DNA from: Microbacterium sp.
GTDB lineage: Bacteria > Actinomycetota > Actinomycetes > Actinomycetales > Microbacteriaceae
Direction of reading: 5' to 3'
NCBI RefSeq assembly: GCF_017305435.1
Contig: NZ_JAFKIP010000005.1
Location: 1 to 64,000, forward strand
DNA length: 64,000 nt
The position numbers were made by a program, and so were the translations under genes. Below, one piece after another: positions 25,297 to 32,191 of this stretch (positions within the stretch are counted from its first letter, which is position 1; each line of letters opens with the position of its first letter). The notes under the pieces were generated by a model, which made no database searches, had not been told where the DNA came from, and saw only the letters and a list, made by a program, of their open reading frames with translations.

Positions 25297-25718
25297 GCTC
25301 CCCGGAGCGTCCGGCCTTCCGCTCTCGCCGCCCGCGGGTGACGGCGACGGTGAGCGTCATCGTCGCCGCGGGCGCCGTCGCGCTCGGCGCCGCGCTCCTC
25401 TGGGCGGGGGCCCGCGACGGCGCCTTCGTCGGCCCGGCCGCGGCGATGCTGGTGCTCGGCGTGCTGAGCGCGCTCCTGGGCATCGTCGGCTACCGGGTCG
25501 CCCGCGCCGCCGGTGCGTCGGCGATGACGGGACCGATCCGGCTGTTCACGATCCTCTCGTTCGTCGTCGGCGTCGCGGGGGCCGTGCTCGGCATCGTGTT
25601 CGGCGGGCTGCTCGGGTCCGTCCCCGCGATCGGCGCAGGATGCCTCGCGCTCCTGCTGAGCCTCGTCGTCTCGCTCCAGGGAGCGCTGCTGTACGGCGCG
25701 GCCGCGCATCGCGACTGA
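25293..25718 (+). CDS. Four-helix membrane protein of the type VII-like set
   Basis: 141 residues with four strongly hydrophobic segments after a basic N-terminus (RSRRPRVTATVS). Its ATG overlaps the previous stop (ATGA), so it is co-translated with the WXG100-membrane protein. No family recognised. Possibly a membrane partner in secretion or an immunity-type protein; this is inference from coupling only. Confidence 0.6.
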   Translation: MSSPERPAFRSRRPRVTATVSVIVAAGAVALGAALLWAGARDGAFVGPAAAMLVLGVLSALLGIVGYRVARAAGASAMTGPIRLFTILSFVVGVAGAVLGIVFGGLLGSVPAIGAGCLALLLSLVVSLQGALLYGAAAHRD

Positions 25719-25790
25719 CCCCGCGGGGCAGCGAACGACCGGACGGCGCCCGCCCCGGCATCCGTTCAGACCCGCTCGGTACACTCTCCT

Positions 25791-27260
25791 GTGCCCGAAA
25801 ACTCCTCCATCGACCCCGCCGAGCTCGAGATCGCGCTGCGTGTGATCGCCGCGACCGCCGACCTCGACCCGGAGGACCCCGACTACATCGCCCTGCGCCG
25901 CGCCACCGGGAAGATGTACAAAGACGTCAAGCGGCTGGCCCGCAAGGACAAGCGCCAGCGGATCGCCGACGCCGATCGCGCCGTCGTCGCGGCGACCGCG
26001 ACGGGCGCTCCCGACCGCATCGACGACGAGACCCGCGGCATCCCCCTCGCCGCCCGCACCGCCGCGCCGACGGCGGGCGAGCTCATCAAGCCGCGCGCCT
26101 GCTACATCTGCAAAGAGCAGTACACGACGGTGGATGCCTTCTACCACCAGCTCTGCCCCGACTGCGCGGCGATGAGCCACGAGAAGCGCGACGCGCGCAC
26201 CGACCTCACCGGTCGCCGCGCGCTGCTGACCGGCGGACGCGCGAAGATCGGCATGTACATCGCGCTGCGCCTCCTGCGCGATGGGGCCCACACGACCATC
26301 ACGACACGCTTCCCCCGCGACGCGGTGCGCCGCTTCTCGGCGCTGCCCGACGCGGCCGACTGGCTCCACCGCCTGAAGATCGTCGGCATCGATCTGCGCG
26401 ACCCGGCGCAGGTGATCGGCCTCGCCGACGCCGTCGCCGCCGACGGGCCGCTCGACATCCTCATCAACAACGCGGCGCAGACGGTGCGCCGCTCGACCGG
26501 CGCGTACAAGCCGCTGGTGGATGCCGAGCTGGCGCCCCTGCCGCAGGGTCCGCTGCCCGAGCTGCTGACCTTCGGGCACACGAACGACGCGCACCCGCTC
26601 GCCCTCGCGCAGTCGGTCTCGTCGCATCCGATCCTGGCCGCCGCGGCGCCCTCGTCGGAGAAGCTCAGTGCGGAGGCGCTCACGGCGGAGGCGATGGCCG
26701 CCGGCTCCTCGTCGCTGGAGCGCCTGGCCGCCGGCACGGCGATCGACGCGGGCGGCCTCGTGCCCGACGAGAACCACATCAACAGTTGGACGCAGCACGT
26801 CGATCAGGTCGAGCCGCTCGAGATGCTCGAGGTGCAGCTCGCGAACATGACGGCGCCCTTCCTGCTCGTCAGCCGCCTGCGACCGGCGATGGCCGCAGCG
26901 CCGGCCCGGCGGAAGTACATCGTCAACGTGTCGGCGATGGAGGGCGTCTTCGGCCGCGGGTACAAGGGCCCGGGGCATCCGCACACCAACATGGCGAAGG
27001 CCGCGCTCAACATGCTCACGCGCACGAGCGCCCGCGAGATGTTCGAGACGGACGGCATCCTTATGACGGCCGTCGACACCGGCTGGATCACCGACGAGCG
27101 CCCGCACTTCACGAAGGTGCGTCTCGCCGAAGAGGGCTTCCACGCACCACTCGACCTCGTCGACGGGGCGGCGCGCGTCTACGATCCGATCGTGCGCGGC
27201 GAGGCCGGCGAAGACCTGTTCGGCATCTTCTTGAAGGACTACCGCAAGAGCTCGTGGTGA
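25791..27260 (+). CDS. Zinc-knuckle SDR-family oxidoreductase, atypical active site
   Basis: 489 residues. An N-terminal region of about 100 residues precedes a four-cysteine knuckle (CYICKEQ...LCPDC, about 104-124), then a Rossmann domain with TGGRAKIGMYIALRLLRDG and DILINNAAQ. The usual Ser is kept (NVSAMEG), but at the Tyr-x-x-x-Lys position the sequence is TNMAK: Lys kept, Tyr replaced by Thr. Family members of this length in actinobacteria share this layout; the substrate is unknown. TACACT 5 nt before the GTG indicates leaderless expression. Confidence 0.82.
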   Translation: MPENSSIDPAELEIALRVIAATADLDPEDPDYIALRRATGKMYKDVKRLARKDKRQRIADADRAVVAATATGAPDRIDDETRGIPLAARTAAPTAGELIKPRACYICKEQYTTVDAFYHQLCPDCAAMSHEKRDARTDLTGRRALLTGGRAKIGMYIALRLLRDGAHTTITTRFPRDAVRRFSALPDAADWLHRLKIVGIDLRDPAQVIGLADAVAADGPLDILINNAAQTVRRSTGAYKPLVDAELAPLPQGPLPELLTFGHTNDAHPLALAQSVSSHPILAAAAPSSEKLSAEALTAEAMAAGSSSLERLAAGTAIDAGGLVPDENHINSWTQHVDQVEPLEMLEVQLANMTAPFLLVSRLRPAMAAAPARRKYIVNVSAMEGVFGRGYKGPGHPHTNMAKAALNMLTRTSAREMFETDGILMTAVDTGWITDERPHFTKVRLAEEGFHAPLDLVDGAARVYDPIVRGEAGEDLFGIFLKDYRKSSW

Positions 27261-27269
27261 GTGGCGCGG

Positions 27270-28043
27270 TCACTCCGCGTCGGTGAGCGGCAGCGCGAGG
27301 ATCTCTGCGGGCGGCAGCGTCAGGCGCAGCCAGGCATCCATCCGGGCGAGCAAGTCGTCGACCGACGCCGCGGTGCTGTCGGAGCCGAGCGAGCCGAGCG
27401 TCCCCACCGCTTCGCGGAGCGGAGTCGCCGCGAGGATGTCGGCCCGGATGCCCTCACGGAAGAAGTGGCCGATCCCCACGCGGAAGGTGCCATACGGGCG
27501 GAGACGAAAGAGGGAGATCCAATCGATCTCGGCGGCCTGGGTGATGGGTACGCCGGGCCACTTCTGCGCGATGCGACGTCGCAGGTCATCGTGATCGACG
27601 GTCTTGAACGCGGGATCTCTATTCGCGCGCAGCTCACGAGCGCGCACGGCGGCGTCGCGCTTCTCGCTCCACGTGAGTTCCGGACGCGTCTCGAGCAGGC
27701 CGAGCGCGTGAGCGCGTTCTAGGGTCGGATCGAGCGCCTCGGGCGTCGCGACGTCATGAATGACGCGGTCGACGTCGGCGAAGAGTCGCGCCAGGTCGTC
27801 GGATGCCGGGCTGCGCAGCATCCCCGTCAGATCGCGATCCCACCCGCTGAGTCGCCCAGGGCCGCCTCCGCCGTCCACGTGGAGTCGGAAGAGGTCGAAG
27901 AGCGCGATAGTCGTCTGCCCCTCGCTGGTCGCCGCGTGCTGCGCGGCACCGCCCCACCGTTCGCGGGCAGCGGCCAGAAGCTCCGCCGCCGTGATCTCAG
28001 CGGATCGACCTCGGTTGGCGATGTCCTCGGGAGTGTCGTCCAT
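27270..28043 (-). CDS. Unrecognised soluble protein
   Basis: 257 residues, no signal peptide or membrane segment. I recognise no family. The start MDDTPEDIANRGRSAEITAA and the middle (TWSEKRDAAVRARELRANRD, then ISLFRLRPYGTFRVGIGHFF) look like a folded, helical cytosolic protein. Its ATG abuts the stop of the zinc-ribbon gene (28044-28250), so they form a transcription unit. Codon use is slightly less biased than in surrounding housekeeping genes. Context with a type VII secretion-associated gene suggests an accessory role. Confidence 0.65.
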   Translation of the reverse strand: MDDTPEDIANRGRSAEITAAELLAAARERWGGAAQHAATSEGQTTIALFDLFRLHVDGGGGPGRLSGWDRDLTGMLRSPASDDLARLFADVDRVIHDVATPEALDPTLERAHALGLLETRPELTWSEKRDAAVRARELRANRDPAFKTVDHDDLRRRIAQKWPGVPITQAAEIDWISLFRLRPYGTFRVGIGHFFREGIRADILAATPLREAVGTLGSLGSDSTAASVDDLLARMDAWLRLTLPPAEILALPLTDAE

Positions 28044-28250
28044 TCACACCCGTCCAGTACCCAGCATCGCGAGGACGCGCTGGCGATCCACGACCGAGGG
28101 GTAGTCGAACCCGAGCTCCCAGTACGACCTGCACAGTGCGCATCGGTAGAAGCGTGAACCGTCCGCCTCCCCGATGAACCCGGGCTGATCCGAACGATAG
28201 ATCCACTTCTCGCGACAGTAGTCGCAGCCCTGTTCGCGGAAGGGGATCAC
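28044..28250 (-). CDS. Small zinc-ribbon protein
   Basis: 68 residues, GTG start. Two CxxC pairs, CDYC (9-12) and CALC (37-40), predict a zinc ribbon. The rest (FIGEADGSRFYR, ELGFDYPSVVDRQRVLAML) is not recognised. TAGGCT lies 6 nt before the start within a 15-bp sequence repeated at the next promoter upstream, indicating its own leaderless promoter. It abuts the 257-residue gene downstream. Confidence 0.7.
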   Translation of the reverse strand: MIPFREQGCDYCREKWIYRSDQPGFIGEADGSRFYRCALCRSYWELGFDYPSVVDRQRVLAMLGTGRV

Positions 28251-28253
28251 CCG

Positions 28254-28268
28254 GTCAGCCTAACCACC
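28254..28268 (-). promoter_or_regulatory. Promoter copy A (GGTGGTTAGGCTGAC)
   Basis: The minus-strand sequence GGTGGTTAGGCTGAC is identical to that at 28970-28984 and holds the TAGGCT -10. It ends 4 nt before the GTG of the zinc-ribbon gene. It also encodes the Gly-Gly-stop end of the 28-residue ORF. Confidence 0.6.
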
Positions 28269-28346
28269 ATCGAGGGAGCGTTGGATTGCTCGGTACAGTC
28301 GTTCCGTCTCGCGACTCACCTTGATCCCGCGCGACCTGCCGCTCAT
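28260..28346 (-). CDS. Putative 28-residue protein coupled to the type VII-associated gene
   Basis: The ATG at 28346 overlaps the stop of the preceding gene (ATGA), a strong sign of translational coupling. The product starts MSGRSRGIKVSRETERLYRA and ends IQRSLDGG; it is basic and likely helical. No family recognised. It fills most of an otherwise empty 92-nt gap. Short length leaves real doubt. Confidence 0.45.
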   Translation of the reverse strand: MSGRSRGIKVSRETERLYRAIQRSLDGG

Positions 28347-28966
28347 GCCTTCAGGATGTCGGCTGGGTCGATGATTGCAGCGAACTCGGCGCCGGGGTCG
28401 AGAGCGATCCGAACGCCCTCAGGAAGCGTCCGCGCGTAGTCCCGGCCGGGAACAACGATGAGATCGGGATACCCCGAGGCCGCTGCTTTCTCGGCATCGG
28501 TGAAAGCGTAGGCCAAGCGGCTTCCGTCTTTGGCCGTGGCAAGAACGATCTCACCTTCCGGACGAGTGATGATGACGAGTTCCGAAGCGGCGAACTCCTC
28601 ATCCAGCTGTCGACTCGTTGCGTGTCCGGCCCGGGCGAGCTGGAGTACTCGTTCGAGCTTGGTGATCGGGCGAGGCCAGCCCCGTGCGATAGGGGACGGC
28701 ACGTAGCGGGGATTGGGAGTGAAATCGTCACTCAGCTCGCCCGCGTCGTCCGATCGCCACGCCCCGATGATGCCCTCGGGCGGCACCCGATCAGCGCCCT
28801 TGAACTCCGGGTCGATCGCACACACCCATGCGCCCGGATTCGATCGTGCTTCCGCTCGGAGTTCATCCGTGATGGGCGGTGGCGGGGAGGTCATCGGGCT
28901 GCGGCATCCGTCTGGAGCCGTCGCGGTGTCGACGTGCCCGGCGACCAGCGGATTCGGCGGAGTCAC
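28343..28966 (-). CDS. Type VII secretion system-associated protein (SseB-like N-terminal domain)
   Basis: 207 residues from GTG 28966. The block ITDELRAEARSNPGAWVCAI, PEGIIGAWRSDDAGEL and FTPNPRYVPSPIARGWPRP is characteristic of the actinobacterial proteins annotated as type VII secretion system-associated; an SseB-like part with EGEIVLATAKDGSRLAYAF follows. These genes normally neighbour ESX substrates, but the nearest such genes here are 3 kb away on the other strand. TAGGCT 6 nt before the GTG supports this start and leaderless transcription; an ATG at 28894 is the alternative. Confidence 0.75.
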   Translation of the reverse strand: MTPPNPLVAGHVDTATAPDGCRSPMTSPPPPITDELRAEARSNPGAWVCAIDPEFKGADRVPPEGIIGAWRSDDAGELSDDFTPNPRYVPSPIARGWPRPITKLERVLQLARAGHATSRQLDEEFAASELVIITRPEGEIVLATAKDGSRLAYAFTDAEKAAASGYPDLIVVPGRDYARTLPEGVRIALDPGAEFAAIIDPADILKA

Positions 28967-28969
28967 CCC

Positions 28970-28984
28970 GTCAGCCTAACCACC
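28970..28984 (-). promoter_or_regulatory. Promoter copy B (GGTGGTTAGGCTGAC)
   Basis: Identical to copy A at 28254-28268, with TAGGCT placed 6 nt before the GTG of the type VII-associated gene. Identity over 15 bp at equivalent positions before two genes suggests duplication or shared control. Confidence 0.6.
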
Positions 28985-28993
28985 CGTATCGCA

Positions 28994-29007
28994 GGCGGAA
29001 ACCCGCC
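28994..29007 (-). terminator. Short hairpin downstream of the NUDIX gene
   Basis: GGCGG-AAAC-CCGCC (28994-29007) forms a 5-bp stem with a 4-nt loop about 10 bp beyond the NUDIX stop. It is short and lacks a T run, so termination is only plausible. Confidence 0.35.
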
Positions 29008-29017
29008 GTCGGGCGCG

Positions 29018-29428
29018 CTACGCGTCCGGCAGGAAGTAGGTCGCGGCGAGCGGCGCGACGTCGAGGTCGGATGCCTCGGCGCGCGTCACCCAGCGCAGTT
29101 CGTCGATCTCGGCATCCGCCACCGGGGTCTGGCCGCCGATGTCGACGCGGAAGACGTCGGCCACCACGAGGAACCCGGGTTCGTTCGCGGCCGCGGCGGT
29201 GAACTCGCCGAGCGGCTCCAGCGCCGCCTCATCGAGCCGCAGCCCGAGCTCCTCGTGCAGTTCGCGCACGAGCGTCACGTCCGGGGTCTCGCCCGGCTCG
29301 GGCTTGCCGCCCGGCTGCATGAAGGCCGTCGTGCCCGCCTTGCGCACGAGCAGCAGGCGACCCTCCGCGTCGGTGATGACGGCCGCCGATACCCGGATGG
29401 AACGGGGGGATGCCGCGGCGTCGGTCAC
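29018..29428 (-). CDS. NUDIX hydrolase
   Basis: 136 residues. The Nudix box is intact: GGKPEPGETPDVTLVRELHEELGL (fits Gx5Ex7REUxEExGU), here spelled across the catalytic helix, with VSAAVITDAEGRLLLVRK before it. Hydrolyses a nucleoside diphosphate linked to another moiety; substrate unknown. GTG start with TACCGT 6 nt upstream, leaderless type. Confidence 0.92.
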   Translation of the reverse strand: MTDAAASPRSIRVSAAVITDAEGRLLLVRKAGTTAFMQPGGKPEPGETPDVTLVRELHEELGLRLDEAALEPLGEFTAAAANEPGFLVVADVFRVDIGGQTPVADAEIDELRWVTRAEASDLDVAPLAATYFLPDA

Positions 29429-29492
29429 CTTCGCACGGTACCAGGAACGGATCCCGCCGCGGCGACGAGCGGAGCGTTCGCCGCCTCGACGG

Positions 29493-31118
29493 TCAGCGCC
29501 CCGTGGCGACGGACTCGGGGATCTCGTCCGGTCGGTAGCGCGGCAGTCTGCTCGCGGGCACGATCGCGATCGCGCTCACTCCGGCCAGGATGAGCAGCCC
29601 CAGCCGCAGCGCGCTCAGACGCGCGTCCTCGTTGACCTGGACCGCCGCATCGACCTGGGCGGTCGTGGCATCCGTCTCATCGAGGATCGCGCGGAGCCGA
29701 TCGTTGCTGACGAAGTTGGTGCGGTCGAGGGCCACCTGCGACACGAGCTCAGGCGGCAGTTCGGGGTGGTCGGCCAGCGCGGTGACGACGTTCGTCGAGA
29801 GGATGCCGACGAGGAGCGCACCCGCGACGGCGGTGCCGACGGCGGAGGCGAGGTTCTGCGTCGTGCCGCGCACCGATCCGACATCCCCCGCGAGCTCCTT
29901 GGGCGAGGCGGTCACGAGCACGTTGAACACGAGCGTGACGAGCGCGCCCTGGCCGACGCCGAAGACGAAGAGTCCGAGGATCGTCGGCAGCGTCTCCCAG
30001 TTGTTCGTCACGACGAACGACAGCCAGATGAGCGCGACGGTCGTCAGGCAGAAGCCGAACACGCCGATCGTCCGGGGTGCGAACCGCGGGTAGAACCGCA
30101 CGACCAGCATCGCCGCGAAGAACACTGTGAGGTTGAACGGCAGCATCGCGAGGGACGTGTCGAACGGGGTTCGCCCCTGCACGATCTGGATGTACAGCGG
30201 CACCGTGAAGTTCAGCGCCGCCTCGAGCGCGACCACGATGAACATCGCGTAGACCGCGGCGCGCTCGCGCGCCGACCCGAACACCGACAGGGCGACGAGC
30301 GGCACCTTCCCGGCCTTCGTGCGCTGTCGCGTGCGCAGGAAGAACAGCTGCACCAGGATGACGCCGATCACGATCAGCAGCGGTGCGGGGGAGAGCCCGC
30401 CGACCTGGAACGGCGCATCGGGCGTCGCCGACAGGAGGCCCCACCGGTTCAGGTTGTTGACGCCGAGGGTCAGCGACATGATGCCCGCGCCGATGAGGAG
30501 CGCCGCGACGACGTCGATCTTGATGTCGCGGTTGCCGGGGGCCCCGCGCAGGCGGAAGCTGAGCGCGAACACCGCGACGGCGATGACGAGCACGACGATG
30601 AAGACCTGGCGCCAGCCCACGAGGGTCGCCAGCGTGCCGCCGATGAGGAAGGCGCTGACGCCCGCGAGCGCGCGGGCCGAACCGAGCGACCCGATCGCGG
30701 TCGCCTGCTGCGACCCGTGGTAGTTCTCGGCGATCAGCGCGACGAGCGACGGGACGATGATCGCTGCGGATGCCCCCGCCATCGCCTGCGCGGCGATGAC
30801 CCATCCCACCGAGGGGGCGAGGATCATCATGAGGGCGGACCCGGCGAAGAGGGCGACGACGACGCGGAACATCGTCACCCAGCCGACGCGCTGCCCGATC
30901 TTCGCGCCGACCATCACGAGGGCCGCGACGACGAGGCCGTACGTCACGATCGCCGTGCTGACGTCGGTGGGTGGCACCTGGAACGTGTCGACCATGCCGC
31001 CGAGCGTCACGGGGAGGGCGGCGACGTTGAACGACATGAGGATCTGGGCGAGGAAGAGCCCGATCATGGGCACCCAGGAGGTGCGCGTGGAGGTGGCGGC
31101 GGAGTCGGTGGTGCTCAT
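29493..31118 (-). CDS. MFS transporter (DHA2-like, 14 membrane segments)
   Basis: 541 residues. MFS features: MIGLFLAQILMSFNVAALPV (segment 1), GAKIGQRVGWVTMFR (loop 2-3 motif A), SLGSARALAGVSAFLIGGTL (motif C region). Length and about 14 segments fit drug/H+ antiporters of the DHA2 family. GAGAGGA precedes the ATG at 7 nt. It follows the glutaminase gene by 11 nt and is probably cotranscribed; an amino-acid or drug substrate cannot be decided. Confidence 0.88.
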   Translation of the reverse strand: MSTTDSAATSTRTSWVPMIGLFLAQILMSFNVAALPVTLGGMVDTFQVPPTDVSTAIVTYGLVVAALVMVGAKIGQRVGWVTMFRVVVALFAGSALMMILAPSVGWVIAAQAMAGASAAIIVPSLVALIAENYHGSQQATAIGSLGSARALAGVSAFLIGGTLATLVGWRQVFIVVLVIAVAVFALSFRLRGAPGNRDIKIDVVAALLIGAGIMSLTLGVNNLNRWGLLSATPDAPFQVGGLSPAPLLIVIGVILVQLFFLRTRQRTKAGKVPLVALSVFGSARERAAVYAMFIVVALEAALNFTVPLYIQIVQGRTPFDTSLAMLPFNLTVFFAAMLVVRFYPRFAPRTIGVFGFCLTTVALIWLSFVVTNNWETLPTILGLFVFGVGQGALVTLVFNVLVTASPKELAGDVGSVRGTTQNLASAVGTAVAGALLVGILSTNVVTALADHPELPPELVSQVALDRTNFVSNDRLRAILDETDATTAQVDAAVQVNEDARLSALRLGLLILAGVSAIAIVPASRLPRYRPDEIPESVATGR

Positions 31119-31129
31119 GAGGGGTCCTC

Positions 31130-32131
31130 TCAGGCGTGTGAAGCGGAGGCGAAGATGTTGAGGCCGAGGGCGCGAGACAGATAGGCGGTCGCGATCTGAC
31201 CGCGCACGCTGTTGCCCGCGCTGTCGAGCGGCGGCGCGTAGGCGCCGATGCCGACCTTGCCCGGCGCGATCGTGACGAGTCCACCCGCGACCCCGGACTT
31301 CCCCGGCATCCCGATCTCGAAGAGCCATTCGCCTGAGCGTTCGTAGAGGCCGCTCGCCGCCATCACCGCGAGCGTGTCGCGCGCGACCTCGGCGGAGACG
31401 ACGCGCTCGCCGGTGACCGGGTTGACGCCGCCGTCGGCGAGGGTGGCGCCCATGACGGCGAGGTCGCGGGCATCGACCAGGAGAGAGCACTGCCGGGTGT
31501 AGACGTCGACGGCCTCGAGCGGATCGCAGCGGATGCGGTCGTAGCTCTGCAGGAGCGTCGCGATCGCACGGTTGCGCTGGTTCGTCTCGGACTCCGAGCG
31601 ATACACTTCGTCGTCGACATCGAGCGCGCGCCCCGCGAAGCGCGACAGTCCGGCGTGCACGGCATCCCACTTCTCGGCGGCGCTCCCGCCGGGGATGAGC
31701 GCCGTCGTGGCGATCGCCCCCGCGTTGACCATCGGGTTGCCGGGATGCCCGCCGTTCAGCTCGATCGCGACCACCGAGTTGAATGGCGCCCCCGTGTTGT
31801 TGACGCCGACGATGCGGTACGCGTCGGTGTGTCCGACCGCCTCGCACAGCAGGGCGTAGACGAAGGCCTTCGAGATCGATTGGATCGAGAAGCGGGTCGC
31901 GGTGTCGCCGACCGAATGGATGCCGCCGTCGACGTCCACGACGCTGACGCCGAACGCCTCCGGGTCGGCGCGACCGAGGATCGGGATGTAGTCGGCGACC
32001 GTGCCTTCCCGGTGCGTGAGGGCGCGCCGATAGGCGGAGTCGAGGAGGTCATCGATCCGCGCGTCCGCGGGGACACGGCCGGTCTCGGAGGCCTGCGCGA
32101 TGTCGGCGACATCGTAATCACCGGGGTGCAT
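31130..32131 (-). CDS. glsA: Glutaminase A
   Basis: Hydrolyses glutamine to glutamate and ammonia. 333 residues, the normal length. Serine-dependent beta-lactamase-like fold: RFSIQSISKAFVYALL (catalytic Ser-x-x-Lys), NNTGAPFNSVVAIELNGG, NPMVNAGAI, SETNQRNRAIATLL, and MPGKSGVAGG near the C-terminus. TACCGT lies 6 nt before the ATG with no ribosome site, so leaderless. First gene of a likely two-gene unit with the MFS transporter. Confidence 0.96.
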   Translation of the reverse strand: MHPGDYDVADIAQASETGRVPADARIDDLLDSAYRRALTHREGTVADYIPILGRADPEAFGVSVVDVDGGIHSVGDTATRFSIQSISKAFVYALLCEAVGHTDAYRIVGVNNTGAPFNSVVAIELNGGHPGNPMVNAGAIATTALIPGGSAAEKWDAVHAGLSRFAGRALDVDDEVYRSESETNQRNRAIATLLQSYDRIRCDPLEAVDVYTRQCSLLVDARDLAVMGATLADGGVNPVTGERVVSAEVARDTLAVMAASGLYERSGEWLFEIGMPGKSGVAGGLVTIAPGKVGIGAYAPPLDSAGNSVRGQIATAYLSRALGLNIFASASHA

Positions 32132-32191
32132 ACCGTCACGGTAGCGCTCCCACCGCACGATCGGGCGATTTCCCGCTCGTAGGGTGGAGCT

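Noticed and set aside
23522-28966. Complete ESX/type VII secretion locus
   Set aside because: No EccB, EccC, EccD, EccE or mycosin gene is present; only substrate-like and associated proteins are seen.
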